Of a stretch of DNA of 60,858 bases, positions 1 through 9,401 are shown in pieces. Position numbers and translations under genes: made by a program. The stretch is taken from assembly GCA_002722315.1 (NCBI GenBank), contig PBLG01000003.1:1-60858 (forward strand), written 5' to 3'. Under the pieces are notes generated by a model, which was not told the DNA's origin, searched no databases, and worked only from the letters and a program-made list of their open reading frames with translations. The number at the start of each line of letters is the position of its first letter. Within the stretch, counting starts at the first letter, position 1. Source of the stretch: Lysobacterales bacterium (GTDB lineage Bacteria; Pseudomonadota; Gammaproteobacteria; Xanthomonadales; Wenzhouxiangellaceae).

Positions 1-150
1 TCTTCCTCGGGGGCTTCTTCCTCGGGGGCTTCTTCCTCGGGGGCTTCTTCCTCGGGGGCTTCTTCCTCGGGAGCTTCTTCCTCGGGAGCTTCTTCCTCGG
101 CGGCTTCTTCCTCGGGAGCTTCTTCCTCGGCGGCTTCTTCCTCGGAGACT
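1..150 (-). repeat. 15-bp in-frame tandem repeat encoding Pro/Ala-Glu-Glu-Glu-Ala units in chpA
   Basis: About ten consecutive 15-bp units of the type TCTTCCTCGGGGGCT, with small variations, run from the window edge to about 150. On the minus strand they read in the chpA frame as repeated acidic pentapeptides. The first units are identical and later ones differ at one or two bases, as expected of slippage-prone repeats. The array continues beyond the window, so the full copy number is unknown. Confidence 0.9.
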
Positions 151-3100
151 TCGGGTTCGGGGAACTCCTGCTCGAGCGCTTCCGACTCGGCGAGTTCTTC
201 GCCGGGCAGTTCTTCCTCTGCTTCTTCGGGCTCGGGGAATTCCGCCTCCGGCGCTTCGGCGGTCAGTTCGTCGGCGGCATCGGCTTCCGGTGCGCCGCCC
301 TCGGCCTGCTCTTCGAGCTCGGCGAAATCGACGCCGGCCTCAGGTTCGCCAACATCCTCGCCGGGCGCCTGTTCCCGCTCCTCGTGCGCAACTTCCCGGT
401 GAAGGGCGGAAATCAGCGAACGGGCCTGGCCGGCAATTTGCCGGGTGTCGAAATGATCGGTGGAGACGGCGCGCTTCTGGAGCCTGTCCAGGCGTTTTCC
501 GAGAAGCGAACGCAAGTCTTCCATCAGTTCCACCGCGGGTTCGGCCGCGTCGCTGTCGGTGTCGAGCACCTCCTGCAGGTATTCCTCGATCAACTGCATG
601 CTTTCGGCTTCGTCGCCGATGGGCGCGAGCCGGAGCGTACCCTTGATGGTGTGGACCGACCGGATCAGATCGCGATCAACGTCGGCCGGCCATCCCTGGC
701 GGCGGCTGGTTTCGATCCAGTGGTCGATGGTTTCAAGATGATCGTTGATCTCCTTGACCATCAGCTGGATCAGCGTCGGGTCAAGGCCTTCGAGTTCGGG
801 CAGGTCGCCTTCCTGGCCGATTCGGGTCACACGCGAAAGCAGTGCGTCGATGTCGTCGTCATCGAGATCGGCGGATTCGCCCACCAGCGCGGCTCTAAGG
901 CTCGGCAACGCCTCGATCGCTTCACCGACCAGCTCGACCACCTGTTCGGCCGAGTATTGGCCGTCCAGGGTCTGGTTGAGCAGTTGCTCGATTTCCCACG
1001 AAAATTCGCCGATGCGCTCTGCACCGGCCATCCGGCCGGAACCCTTGAGGGTATGGAACGAGCGCCGGATGTCGGTGATCAACGACTGGTTGTTCGGCTG
1101 CTCGCGCCATTTGGGATAGCCCTGCTTGAGCGACGCCAGTTCCTCGTCGAATTCCTCGAGGAAAATGGACATCAGGTCGAAATCGTCGCTGTCGAGCGCT
1201 GACCCACCGGTCATCGCGGGCTCTTCGTCTGAAGACTCTTCGGCGGCGGCCTCTTCGGCAGAAGGCTCCCGCTCGTCGTGGTCCGCCGTACCGGCTTCGA
1301 CGCCTTTTTCGTCGGATTCCAGCCCCTCTGCGGCGACGGGTGTCTCCTCGAGCGCCTCGGCACGCTCGTCGGCTGTTGACGGTTCGAAGTCGATCGAAAG
1401 CGGCGCTTCGTCCTCGGCCGGCTCTTCGACGTCTGCAGGTTCCGCTGGCTGCTCCGTTTCGGCTTCCGATGCTTCTTCTGCCGCTTCGTCGAAGTCGATG
1501 CTCAGCGGCTCGTCTTCGGCTTCCGATGGTGCTTCCACTTCTTCTTCGACTGGCGCCTCGGCCTGGTCGGGCTCTTCCAGATGCGGCTCGGGGGTCTCGG
1601 TCGCCGGCCCTTCGGCCGCCGCGGCTTCGACTTCCGCGGTCTCTTCGTCCGCGGCGGGCGTCTCGGGCTCGCCGAGATAGCCCAGGTCTATCAGGCGATT
1701 GCGGGCATCGTGGAGATACTCTACGCCGCGGTCATCCAGTCGGGTCAGGCTGTCGAGATAGAAGTCGACCACCACCAGCGCTTCGGCCAGGCCTTCCAGG
1801 CGTTCGCTGTCGACATCATCGGTCGCACCGGCGCCCATTTCGTCGCCGACGCAGGACGCGCTGGCCTCCAGCATCTCGGCTGCCACGGGTTGTCCGGCCA
1901 TGTAAAGCACGCCGGCAACGCGTCGAAGAATCCGCATCGACTGCTCGACGCTGTCGGAATCGGCCTGGCCGCGGTGGACCTGGTCGAGCAGGTGCTTGGC
2001 CTGCCCGAGATCGTCCAGCGCCTCGCCGAGCACCTGGCGCATGACGCGGCGATGTTCGGCCTTGGGCAGGTGCTGCCCGTCGCCTTCCAGCAGGTCGGAT
2101 TCGGGCGCCTCGCCCAGGTACAGCACGGCCTCGTCGAGTTCGGACTCGACCAGCAACAATTCTCGGGCGACGTCCAGCAAGACCGGGTTTTCCGGATCCG
2201 CGGTCAACTCGCCCAGACGGTCGGCCTGCTTGCGGACACGCTGCTTGAGCCGCTCCAGCCCGAGCATGCCGAAGCTTTCCGAGACCGAGCGCAACAGGCC
2301 GGCCTGTTCGCCGATGCCGGCACCCTCGCCATGGCGGCCGAGCAGAAATTCGTTGAGCGCATCCTTGGCTTGATTCAGCTCGCCGCGCGCCGCTTCGGCG
2401 ATCGCGGTGAACAGCTCGCGGTTGCGACCCGACAGCACACTGCGGGCGCGTTCCAGCTCGGCCGGATCGGCGGCCTGTTCAGCGCCGGTTGCGGCCCGGA
2501 TCCGATCGATTTCAGGACAGCCTTCGGCAGCCGCCTGCAAGTCGTCCAGAAGCGTGCGCGCGACCCTGTCGGCGTGCTCGAGCACCGAGTCGTCGTCGCC
2601 TTCCTCGCTCAAGCGACGCAGGAGCTGATCCAGCGAGGCCAGGTGTGCCTGTATCTGCGGCCCCGGCTTGAGCTGGCCGCCGGCCAGACCCTTGAAGACC
2701 GCCTCGGAGATCTTTCCAAGACGTCGGAGCTGCTGGTACGGCGCCCGCTGAAGGGCATCGGTGAATTCGGTCAGCCCGGCGATGTCGCCCGAGTCCTTGA
2801 GCCAATCCCGCAGCGCGCGCTGGTATCCGCGTCGCAGCGCTTCGGCGTCAAGCGGCTCATGGTCGCCGCTACCGTCGTCGTTCAGCGCTTCGATGCCGGT
2901 TGCCGCGGCCGGCGCCGCGGTCGTTTCCAGGCCCGCGGCGGCAAGGGTTCGACCGATGAATCCTTCGAGCACTTCGGGCAGATCCGGGGAGCCGGTTTCC
3001 AGCCGTTCGAGGTAGTCGGGAAGGACGGCCACGCTCTCCAGCAGCACGGTGGCGGTTTCCTGATCGGGGGCCTCGATCGCCTCGAGGGCGCGACCCAGCG

Positions 3101-3317
3101 CCGCGGCCAGGCTTGCCGCGCCCGGCACGGCCAGGGCTTCAAGCGTTGCCGCGAGCTTGCGCGACGCCGCCCGGGCCTGGTCCAGATCCGGCGCGCCGGC
3201 ATCGGGCTCGCCCGCCCAGGCTTCCAGCGCCTGGCGGATTTCGTCGCACAGCGCAACCAGGTATGGACGTGTCCAATGAATTCCCTGGGCGCGAGCTGCC
3301 GCAGAACTGTTCAACAT
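1..3317 (-). CDS. chpA: ChpA/PilL-type chemotaxis histidine kinase (N-terminal part; gene runs off the window)
   Basis: Kinase of the Pil-Chp pathway that controls type IV pilus twitching; it should take input from PilJ through PilI and phosphorylate PilG. The gene starts at an ATG at 3317 and stays open for about 1105 codons to the window edge, so the C-terminal kinase, CheW and receiver domains expected of the family are not visible. Two histidine phosphotransfer motifs are clear: HTLKGSGR with its His near residue 763, and HTIKGTLR with its His near residue 889. The first 580 or so residues are helical and Hpt-like without an obvious phosphorylatable His. Residues from about 580 to 700 and from about 990 onward are very rich in Glu, Ala and Pro, the latter ending in tandem PEEEA units. 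It lies 41 bp downstream of pilJ in the same operon. Identity is strong; calling it chpA or pilL is a naming choice. Confidence 0.9.
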   Translation of the reverse strand, partial: MLNSSAAARAQGIHWTRPYLVALCDEIRQALEAWAGEPDAGAPDLDQARAASRKLAATLEALAVPGAASLAAALGRALEAIEAPDQETATVLLESVAVLPDYLERLETGSPDLPEVLEGFIGRTLAAAGLETTAAPAAATGIEALNDDGSGDHEPLDAEALRRGYQRALRDWLKDSGDIAGLTEFTDALQRAPYQQLRRLGKISEAVFKGLAGGQLKPGPQIQAHLASLDQLLRRLSEEGDDDSVLEHADRVARTLLDDLQAAAEGCPEIDRIRAATGAEQAADPAELERARSVLSGRNRELFTAIAEAARGELNQAKDALNEFLLGRHGEGAGIGEQAGLLRSVSESFGMLGLERLKQRVRKQADRLGELTADPENPVLLDVARELLLVESELDEAVLYLGEAPESDLLEGDGQHLPKAEHRRVMRQVLGEALDDLGQAKHLLDQVHRGQADSDSVEQSMRILRRVAGVLYMAGQPVAAEMLEASASCVGDEMGAGATDDVDSERLEGLAEALVVVDFYLDSLTRLDDRGVEYLHDARNRLIDLGYLGEPETPAADEETAEVEAAAAEGPATETPEPHLEEPDQAEAPVEEEVEAPSEAEDEPLSIDFDEAAEEASEAETEQPAEPADVEEPAEDEAPLSIDFEPSTADERAEALEETPVAAEGLESDEKGVEAGTADHDEREPSAEEAAAEESSDEEPAMTGGSALDSDDFDLMSIFLEEFDEELASLKQGYPKWREQPNNQSLITDIRRSFHTLKGSGRMAGAERIGEFSWEIEQLLNQTLDGQYSAEQVVELVGEAIEALPSLRAALVGESADLDDDDIDALLSRVTRIGQEGDLPELEGLDPTLIQLMVKEINDHLETIDHWIETSRRQGWPADVDRDLIRSVHTIKGTLRLAPIGDEAESMQLIEEYLQEVLDTDSDAAEPAVELMEDLRSLLGKRLDRLQKRAVSTDHFDTRQIAGQARSLISALHREVAHEEREQAPGEDVGEPEAGVDFAELEEQAEGGAPEADAADELTAEAPEAEFPEPEEAEEELPGEELAESEALEQEFPEPEVSEEEAAEEEAPEEEAAEEEAPEEEAPEEEAPEEEAPEEEAPEEEAPEE

Positions 3318-3358
3318 GCCGACCTCACGCGATGTCCTAAGGTGTGCGTCACCCCCGA

Positions 3359-5398
3359 TCAGTCCTGGTCTTCGGGAAGCGTGAAGTCGGATACCGAGTC
3401 GCGCAGGTCGCGTACCAGGTCGGCCAGGCTGACCACCGACTTGGCAGTGCGGCTCGTGCCTTCCGAAGTCTGCACGGAAACCTCCCGTATCGAGTTCATC
3501 AGGCGCGCGATCTTGCCGGCATTCTGCGACTGCTGCTGGGCTTGCTCGGAGATATCCTGAATCAGTCTGGCCAGGTCGTTGGATACCTTCTCGATGGATT
3601 CCAGCGCCTCACCGGCGTCTTCGGCGGTGCGCGCGCCGCTGACCACCTGCGAGGTTGTCGTTTCCATCGACGTGACCGCTTCGGACGTGTCGGACTGAAT
3701 CGTCTGCACCAGGGTCTCGATTCGACGCGTCGCGTTCGTGGCGCGCTCTGCAAGTCGCTGGACTTCGTCGGCGACCACCGCGAACCCACGACCCGCCCCG
3801 CCGGCCGATGCGGCCTGGATGGCGGCGTTGAGCGCCAGCACGTTGGTCTGCTCCGAGATGCCGTTGATCAGTTCCACGATGTCGCCGATTTCCTGGGACG
3901 ATTCGCCCAGGCGCTTGATGCGCTTGGAGGTGTCCTGAATCTGGTCGCGAATCTGGTCCATGCCCGAGATCGTCTGGCGCACCATGTCGGCCCCGCGATT
4001 GGCGATCTGTACCGAATTCTGCGCAACCTCCGCAGACTCGCTGGAGCGCCGGGCCATTTCGTCGAACGACTTGGCCATCTGGTTGACGGTGTCGGAGGCA
4101 ACCCGGATTTCCTGTGCCTGGTGCTCGCTGGCCTCGGCCAGCTGGGTGGTCGTGGCCTCGGTTTCCTGCGCCTGGGCCGCCACCTGCCGGGCGGTCGAGT
4201 TGACCCCCGAGACCAGGTCTCTCAAGGCTTCCACGGCAAAGTTCACAGAATCCGCGATGGCGCCGGTGACGTCCTCGGTCACGGTGGCTTCCACGGTCAG
4301 GTCACCGTCGGCGAGCGAGCTCATTTCGTCGAGCAGCCGCAGAATGGCCTCCTGGTTCCGCTGGTTGACCTTGGCGGTTTCGAGCGCGCGTCTGCGCTGC
4401 ACCACGTAAAGGTTGAGGCCGACCAGGAACAGCACCAGCAACGCGGCGCCGGCCAGTGCGATACCGGCAATCAGCGACGGCCACAGGCGGCCTTCGCCGA
4501 GGGTTGCGTACTCGCCTGCAAGCGCGCTGGCCTGCGCGGTCAGTTCCTGCGAATCCAGGAAGATTTCGTCGGCCGCCTCGCGCACCTCGAACAGATCCGA
4601 GGAGCCGGCCAGAATCGTGTCCACGTCGATCTTGACTTCCTCGAACACCGGCTGGATCTCGGCCAGCGCATCGAGCACCTGCTGGTTGCGAACCGCCGGG
4701 ATATTGAGCTCGTCGTTGCCCAGCAACAGCCCCTGCAGCACCTGGTCGAAAAGCTCGGCTTCGCGACTGAAGGCATCGGCTGCGGTGATCGCGGCCCCGC
4801 CGCCGCCCAGGATTTCGCCCACGCGCCTGAGCATGCGGTCGGCGAGCACCAGCTGGCGGCTGGCCAGGTAAATCTGGCCGGTCGGCGTACCGGTCTGGAT
4901 CATAAGGCGGACCGCCTCGTCGGACAGGCCCTGGAGGCGCGGGATGTTGGTCGCGAAGGCGGCCGCGGCGTCGGCCAGGTCGAGAACGAGCTGGGAGCGG
5001 CTCAGGATTCTTTCGGCTTCGGCATCGATACCCTGCCAGATCTGTTCCAGGGTCGAAAGGCTGTCGTTGACCGAGGCCGGCGATGGCGGCAGGTTGGTCT
5101 CGGGGTTGCCGTTTCGAAGCTGATTGATCGATTCGGAAATGATGTCCCGGGTTGTCTCGAGCTCATCGAAAGCGTCGAAGTTGCCCACTGCCGCTTCCCC
5201 GGCGGCCTTGGCGAGCTGTTGCGCACGCACCTGGATTTCGGTTGTCAACGCGAGGTACTGGGTTTCCTGCGCGTTGCGCTGGTTGAGCAGGAAGAAGTTC
5301 AGTGATACGGCGCCCACCAGTCCGACCAGTACCAGGAACAACAGCACCTGGAACGGTGATAGCCGGCGTTCGGTGATAGGGGTTGCTTTGCTGCTCAT
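3359..5398 (-). CDS. pilJ: PilJ, methyl-accepting chemotaxis receptor of the type IV pilus system
   Basis: Inner-membrane chemoreceptor that signals to ChpA through the CheW-like PilI. At 679 residues it matches the usual PilJ length of about 680. A first membrane helix lies near residues 18-40 and a second near 312-335, flanking a periplasmic helical sensor region. A HAMP-like stretch follows. The conserved methyl-accepting hairpin tip ([19 protein letters not shown], then [11 protein letters not shown]) lies around residues 515-555. The start is the ATG at 5398, 73 bp after pilI. The C terminus is followed almost directly by chpA, consistent with one operon pilG-pilI-pilJ-chpA. Confidence 0.95.
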   Translation of the reverse strand: MSSKATPITERRLSPFQVLLFLVLVGLVGAVSLNFFLLNQRNAQETQYLALTTEIQVRAQQLAKAAGEAAVGNFDAFDELETTRDIISESINQLRNGNPETNLPPSPASVNDSLSTLEQIWQGIDAEAERILSRSQLVLDLADAAAAFATNIPRLQGLSDEAVRLMIQTGTPTGQIYLASRQLVLADRMLRRVGEILGGGGAAITAADAFSREAELFDQVLQGLLLGNDELNIPAVRNQQVLDALAEIQPVFEEVKIDVDTILAGSSDLFEVREAADEIFLDSQELTAQASALAGEYATLGEGRLWPSLIAGIALAGAALLVLFLVGLNLYVVQRRRALETAKVNQRNQEAILRLLDEMSSLADGDLTVEATVTEDVTGAIADSVNFAVEALRDLVSGVNSTARQVAAQAQETEATTTQLAEASEHQAQEIRVASDTVNQMAKSFDEMARRSSESAEVAQNSVQIANRGADMVRQTISGMDQIRDQIQDTSKRIKRLGESSQEIGDIVELINGISEQTNVLALNAAIQAASAGGAGRGFAVVADEVQRLAERATNATRRIETLVQTIQSDTSEAVTSMETTTSQVVSGARTAEDAGEALESIEKVSNDLARLIQDISEQAQQQSQNAGKIARLMNSIREVSVQTSEGTSRTAKSVVSLADLVRDLRDSVSDFTLPEDQD

Positions 5399-5471
5399 GC
5401 CTTGGCCTCTCGATTCAATGGCTCATTCAAACCTGTTTGTCTCGCCTGCCGGCCGCTGGCCGCAGACGTCG

Positions 5472-6014
5472 TCATGCCGACCCATCCAGAAACGCCGGGT
5501 CGGTCATCAATTGGTTCACGCGAAACCGCCCCCAGCGCTCGTCACCCTGGGGGAAGACCTGGTCGACCAGGCCTTCCAATGCTTCGTCGTCGGGTCTTTC
5601 CTCGACCATTTCCGGAATGCTGAAATGGCGCTGGCCGAAGACCTCGTCGACGATGAGACCGAGATAGCGGCCCTGCAGGCGCGTCAGGATCAGGCGTGTT
5701 CGCGCGGTGATCGGCGTACGCGATCCGTACAGAAACCAGCCCAGGTCGACGATGGTGACCAGGTTGCCGCGCACGTTGGCCATGCCAAGCAGCCAGTCGC
5801 GCGATCCGGGCACGGGCGTGGCCTGCGGCAGGGGCAGGATTTCGTCGACTTCGGTAATGCCCACGGTCAGGCGATGCGAGCCCAATCGAAAAACCACACC
5901 ATCCCAGGTGCTGTCTCGATCGCGCTGCGAAGATCCGCTGGCATCGTGCGCAATGCTTCGGCGCTCGAAATCGGCCAGCAGCTCGAACAGGGACTTGGCT
6001 GCTCTGCTTACCAT
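5472..6014 (-). CDS. pilI: PilI, CheW-like coupling protein
   Basis: Single-domain CheW-family adaptor of 180 residues, expected to link the receptor PilJ to the kinase ChpA in the Pil-Chp array. Typical CheW landmarks are visible: a strand with GSHRLTVGITEVDEIL, then LLGMANVRGNLVTIVDL, and a late LGLIVDEVFG. Its position between a pilG-like response regulator and pilJ fits the order known in xanthomonads and pseudomonads. There are 104 bp between pilG and pilI and 73 bp between pilI and pilJ, with no clear terminator in either gap. Confidence 0.92.
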   Translation of the reverse strand: MVSRAAKSLFELLADFERRSIAHDASGSSQRDRDSTWDGVVFRLGSHRLTVGITEVDEILPLPQATPVPGSRDWLLGMANVRGNLVTIVDLGWFLYGSRTPITARTRLILTRLQGRYLGLIVDEVFGQRHFSIPEMVEERPDDEALEGLVDQVFPQGDERWGRFRVNQLMTDPAFLDGSA

Positions 6015-6118
6015 CTGGACCCGTCGATCCTCCCTTTAAGTAATTCGTGGCCCGGTTTCAACTGGCTGCTTCCCTCATCCAGTGCCGTCGAGACGGCCCG
6101 AGCTCTCCAGGTTTTGCG

Positions 6119-6550
6119 TCATGCCGCGCTCTTGGCCGGCGCTTTCTCCCGTACCGCTTCCAGCAACTCGTCCTTGGTGAAAGGCTTGGTCAGGTAGTGA
6201 TCCGACCCGACGATGCGTCCGCGAGCCTTGTCGAACAGACCGTCCTTGCTGGTCAGCATGATGACCGGCGTCGACCGGAAATTGTCGTTGTTCTTGATGA
6301 TTGCGCAGGTCTGGTAACCATCCAGGCGCGGCATCATGATATCGACGAAGATAAGGTCCGGATGGTGTTCGTGGATAAGCGACAGCGCCTCGAAGCCGTC
6401 ATCGGCTGTAAGCACCTCGCACCCTTCCCTTCCCAGCATGGTCTCGGCTGACTTGCGAATGGTCCGACTGTCGTCGATGACCATGACCTTGAGCCCCTTG
6501 AAACTCGAGGCCGAACCACCGTTGCCGTTGTTCATAGATTGCTCGCTCAT
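6119..6550 (-). CDS. pilG: PilG, single-domain response regulator of twitching motility
   Basis: A CheY-like receiver with no output domain, 143 residues. The acidic pair lies at D26-D27, the phospho-acceptor is D70 in LIFVDIMMPRLDG, and the late TKPF motif carries the conserved Lys. Sequence character (VMVIDDSRTIRKSAE and MMPRLDGYQTCAIIKNN) is much closer to PilG than to PilH. It is the first gene of the pil-chp operon and is transcribed divergently from gshB. A second regulator, pilH, found next to pilG in Pseudomonas, is not present here. Confidence 0.93.
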   Translation of the reverse strand: MSEQSMNNGNGGSASSFKGLKVMVIDDSRTIRKSAETMLGREGCEVLTADDGFEALSLIHEHHPDLIFVDIMMPRLDGYQTCAIIKNNDNFRSTPVIMLTSKDGLFDKARGRIVGSDHYLTKPFTKDELLEAVREKAPAKSAA

Positions 6551-6608
6551 TGGAACTGCCCTTGACCCTGCGCGTCGTCCCGAAGTGTCACGTGGTTATA
6601 GTACGTTC

Positions 6609-6637
6609 TTTATACCAAGTCTAAACGCTTGAAACAA
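6609..6637 (-). promoter_or_regulatory. Predicted sigma70 promoter of the pilG-pilI-pilJ-chpA operon
   Basis: On the minus strand TTGTTT (6637-6632) and TATAAA (6614-6609) are separated by exactly 17 bp. This places a start about 50-60 bp upstream of the pilG ATG at 6550. The -35 box matches the consensus in only four of six positions. Prediction by eye only. Confidence 0.55.
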
Positions 6638-6718
6638 TTGAATCCAGTGCCATTGAATCTTTTTTGACAAGGGCACACTGATAAACTGTCGCTTCGATGC
6701 GAACAGGAGCAATTATCT

Positions 6719-7663
6719 GTGACGAGTAACGCAGTTGTTTGCGTGATGGATGACCTGGACCACATCAAGCCGGTCAAGGATACGACCTTCGCTCTGATGC
6801 TCGAAGCCCAGCGTCGCGGCCTTCCGGTCTGGTATGCAAACGAATCCGACCTCGTTCTGGCCGGCGGCGAATGCATCGCGAGGCTCCGGCAGGTCCGCCT
6901 GTTCGACGACGGCGACCACTGGTACGAGGTCGAAAGTGAAACGACCCGGGCACTCGGCCGAGGCGATCTCGTGCTCATGCGTTGCGATCCGCCGGTGGAC
7001 GACAACTACGTCTACGCCACGATGATGCTGGATCGCGCCGAGGCGCACGGGGCGCGCGTGGTCAACCGGCCCGACGCGCTTCGCAATTTCAACGAAAAGC
7101 TTTCGATATCGCGCTTTCCCGAGCTGACGCCGGCCACCCGCGTCGCGGCCGATCCGGCGATCCTGCGCGAATTCGTCACCCGACACGGTCGCGCCGTCCT
7201 CAAGCCGCTGGACGGCATGGGCGGGCGTGGAATCTTCCTCGCCAATGCCGAGGATCAGAACCTGAACGTGATCGTCGAGACCCTCACCAGGGATGGCCGG
7301 CGACCGGCCATGGCCCAGGAATTCCTGCCCGGCATCGCCGACGGCGACAAGCGCATCCTGATGGTTCACGGAGAGCCGGTGCCATACGTCCTCGCCCGAA
7401 TTCCCGGCGGATCGGATTTTCGCGGCAACCTCGCCCAGGGCGGACGTGGAGAGGGGCAGCCGATCAATGACGACGAGCTGCGAATCGCCCGCACGGTCGG
7501 ACCGGTGCTGGTCGAAAACGGCATCGAGTTCGCCGGCCTGGACGTGATCGCCGGCAAACTCACGGAGATCAATGTGACCAGTCCCACTTGCGTGCGCGAA
7601 CTCGACGCGCAATTCGGGATCAATATAGCCGGAATGCTTTTCGACGCACTCGGCAGACAATGA
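6719..7663 (+). CDS. gshB: Glutathione synthetase
   Basis: Cytoplasmic ATP-grasp enzyme that joins gamma-glutamylcysteine and glycine to make glutathione. The 314-residue product matches the usual length of about 315. Family hallmarks are present: FALMLEAQRRG near the N terminus, LMRCDPPVDDNYVYAT, KPLDGMGGRGIF around residue 160, NLAQGGRGEGQP in the ATP site, and the end motif TEINVTSPTC. It starts with GTG at 6719, supported by an AGGAG at 6705-6709; the next in-frame ATG would cut the first strand. Its stop overlaps the ATG of the tonB-like gene in an ATGA arrangement, which suggests translational coupling. Confidence 0.96.
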   Translation: MTSNAVVCVMDDLDHIKPVKDTTFALMLEAQRRGLPVWYANESDLVLAGGECIARLRQVRLFDDGDHWYEVESETTRALGRGDLVLMRCDPPVDDNYVYATMMLDRAEAHGARVVNRPDALRNFNEKLSISRFPELTPATRVAADPAILREFVTRHGRAVLKPLDGMGGRGIFLANAEDQNLNVIVETLTRDGRRPAMAQEFLPGIADGDKRILMVHGEPVPYVLARIPGGSDFRGNLAQGGRGEGQPINDDELRIARTVGPVLVENGIEFAGLDVIAGKLTEINVTSPTCVRELDAQFGINIAGMLFDALGRQ

Positions 7664-8526
7664 CGACCCGGCCAGCCGCACCAGCAAGAAGCGAGACCGA
7701 AACGCTGATCCTGGCGCTGGTGCTGGCACTGATACTGCACGTCGCGGTCATCACCCAGCTGCATTTCGACTGGATCAACAGCGCCCTGGAGTCGCGCGCG
7801 CCGGACCTGGACGTGATCCTGGTCGACTGGGCCAGCGAGCAGGCGCCGGAAGAAGCCGACTTCCTGGCCCAGGCCAACCAGACCGGCGGCGGCGACAATC
7901 CCGAACTCGAGCGCCCTTCGGCCCCGCCGCCCAGCGAAGCGGCCGGCAACCCCGAGCCGCTGCCGGAAGCAACCACCCGCCCCCAACCGGAAGCGGAACC
8001 GGCAACGCAGAACGTGCTGGCGCGTGCAAGCGACACGCCGGACCTGACCCAGGTCGAACAACCCCCGGCCGAGGACAAGTCGCTGCCCGACGCCAGCCAG
8101 CTTCTGCAGCAGGCTCGGAACGTCACCCAGGCGGCGCCGGATCCGCTGGCCTTCGAACGCATCGTGCCCAAGCGGCCGCGGCGCAAGTTCATCACCGCCA
8201 ACACTCGCGAGCATCTCTACGCCAGCTATATGCGCGCCTGGGTGGCCAAGGTCGAGCGCGTCGGCAACATGAACTACCCGGATCAGGCCCGGCAACGCAA
8301 CCTCGAGGGCAGCCTGGTCCTCAGCGTGGACGTACTCGCCGACGGCTCGATCGAGCGCGTCCAGGTGCTGCGCTCATCCGGTTACGACCTCCTTGACGAG
8401 GCCGCGGTGCGAATCGTCCGGCTGGCGGCGCCCTACGCCGAACTGCCGGCCGACGTTCGCGAGGAGACCGACATCCTGACGATTACGCGAACGTGGCAGT
8501 TCTCGGCGCGATCGGGTTTGAACTAA
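7660..8526 (+). CDS. tonB: TonB-family energy transducer
   Basis: Links the inner-membrane proton-motive force to outer-membrane TonB-dependent receptors, two of which occur in this window. The 288-residue protein has one N-terminal membrane helix (about residues 14-33), a long Pro/Glu/Ala-rich periplasmic spacer (about 55-150) and a C-terminal TonB domain (about 195-288). The domain carries the usual YPDQARQRNLEGSLVLSVDV strand and the late AVRIVRLAAPYAELP. A SYVP-type motif near the domain start is replaced by YASYMRAW. The ATG at 7660 overlaps the gshB stop. ExoB/ExbB-ExbD partners are not nearby. Confidence 0.88.
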   Translation: MTTRPAAPARSETETLILALVLALILHVAVITQLHFDWINSALESRAPDLDVILVDWASEQAPEEADFLAQANQTGGGDNPELERPSAPPPSEAAGNPEPLPEATTRPQPEAEPATQNVLARASDTPDLTQVEQPPAEDKSLPDASQLLQQARNVTQAAPDPLAFERIVPKRPRRKFITANTREHLYASYMRAWVAKVERVGNMNYPDQARQRNLEGSLVLSVDVLADGSIERVQVLRSSGYDLLDEAAVRIVRLAAPYAELPADVREETDILTITRTWQFSARSGLN

Positions 8527-8548
8527 GGCTTAGGAAAGGCCAATGTGT

Positions 8549-8600
8549 GCGGCCTTCCGGCCGCGAGCTCGATTTGCGGGTACACGCACCCGCAAGCGGG
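8549..8600 (+). repeat. Palindromic repeat unit B, copy 1
   Basis: A 52-bp unit holding two hairpins: GCGGCC-TTCC-GGCCGC (8549-8564) and TTGCGGGT-ACACGC-ACCCGCAA (8574-8595), followed by GCGGG. It is followed at 8600-8623 by a sequence matching the tail of unit A (GACTGCGGGT end). It differs from copy 2 at only one of 52 positions. It lies just after the tonB stop and could serve as a 3' transcript boundary. Confidence 0.85.
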
Positions 8601-8656
8601 CGCTGAACGCGCCGACTGCGGGTTATCGTTGATTCTGCTGCAAGCCCAAGCCACCG

Positions 8657-8709
8657 GCGGCCTTCCGGCCGCGCGCTCGATTTGCGGGTACACGCACCCG
8701 CAAGCGGGG
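8657..8709 (+). repeat. Palindromic repeat unit B, copy 2
   Basis: Second copy of the unit at 8549-8600, in direct orientation 108 bp downstream, with the same two hairpins. It runs directly into a unit A copy, so B is followed by A as it is at 12980-13132. Confidence 0.85.
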
Positions 8710-8775
8710 CCGCGGCTGCACTCGCGATTCGCGGCGCATGTCCGCAAATCGCGCCGCTTCGCGCTGTCGCCGGAC
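8710..8775 (+). repeat. Palindromic repeat unit A, diverged copy
   Basis: Begins with CCGCGGCTGCA and contains a hairpin with 11-bp arms and one mismatch (8724-8734 with 8742-8752), around a seven-base loop. It ends with CGCCGCTTCGCGCTG. It is recognisably the same unit as the three copies at 12740-13132, with changes in the stem that mostly keep base pairing. With the two B units it fills the non-coding stretch 8527-8846; I see no gene there. Confidence 0.75.
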
Positions 8776-8846
8776 GAACTTGCATACGGGCCGGGCCAAC
8801 CCGATATATCGAGTCATCTCGAAGCCTTGGTAGTATCATTGCAAAC

Positions 8847-9401
8847 GTGACCTATTTCGACCAACAACTCCTTATCGCGATGCCCGGGATGGAAGATCCC
8901 AATTTCGATCACGGCGTGACCTTGATGTGCCAGCACAACGAGGACGGCGCGCTGGGCATCACGATCAACCGCCATTCGGACCTGACGCTGATGGACGTGC
9001 TCTCCCAGCTGGAGATCAGCTGCAGCGACGAGAGCATCGCCAATCAGCCGGTGCTGCAGGGCGGCCCGGTCCAGCAGGAACGCGGCTTCGTGCTGCACTC
9101 CGACGACGGCCGGTGGGAAGCCACCACCCAGGTCGCGCCGGGCATCATGGTCACCACCTCGCGCGACATCCTGGAAGCCATCGCCGAGCATCGCGGGCCC
9201 TCCAAGTACGTGGTGGCGCTGGGGTACGCCGGCTGGTCGGCCGGGCAACTGGAAGACGAGCTCAAGGAAAACGCCTGGCTCAATACCGCGGCCGATTCGG
9301 CGATCATTTTCGACCTGCCCCTAGACGACCGCTGGGCGCGGGCCGTGGCCTCGCTCGGCATAGACGCGTCCACGCTGCAGCCCATCGGCGGGCATGCCTG
9401 A
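8847..9401 (+). CDS. algH: YqgE/AlgH family protein
   Basis: Conserved small protein, 184 residues, of the DUF179/AlgH family; its biochemical role is unsettled. Family motifs: LLIAMPGMEDPNFDHGVTL near the N terminus, GALGITINR, the QPVLQGGPVQQERGFVLH stretch, and YVVALGYAGWSAGQLE. The GTG at 8847 gives the standard start just before TYFDQQLLIAMP; an earlier ATG at 8682 would translate repeat DNA and is rejected. It overlaps yqgF by eight bases. The algH-yqgF-pyrB order is a common gammaproteobacterial arrangement. Confidence 0.93.
   Translation: MTYFDQQLLIAMPGMEDPNFDHGVTLMCQHNEDGALGITINRHSDLTLMDVLSQLEISCSDESIANQPVLQGGPVQQERGFVLHSDDGRWEATTQVAPGIMVTTSRDILEAIAEHRGPSKYVVALGYAGWSAGQLEDELKENAWLNTAADSAIIFDLPLDDRWARAVASLGIDASTLQPIGGHA

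Noticed and set aside
1581..5305. Long plus-strand open frames opposite chpA and pilJ
   Set aside because: They are mirror frames of real minus-strand genes with clear Hpt, HAMP and MCP motifs; high GC opens many such shadows.
6665..6700. TTGACA as the gshB promoter -35
   Set aside because: No -10 box occurs 16-18 bp downstream; the AT-rich GATAAA is only 10 bp away.
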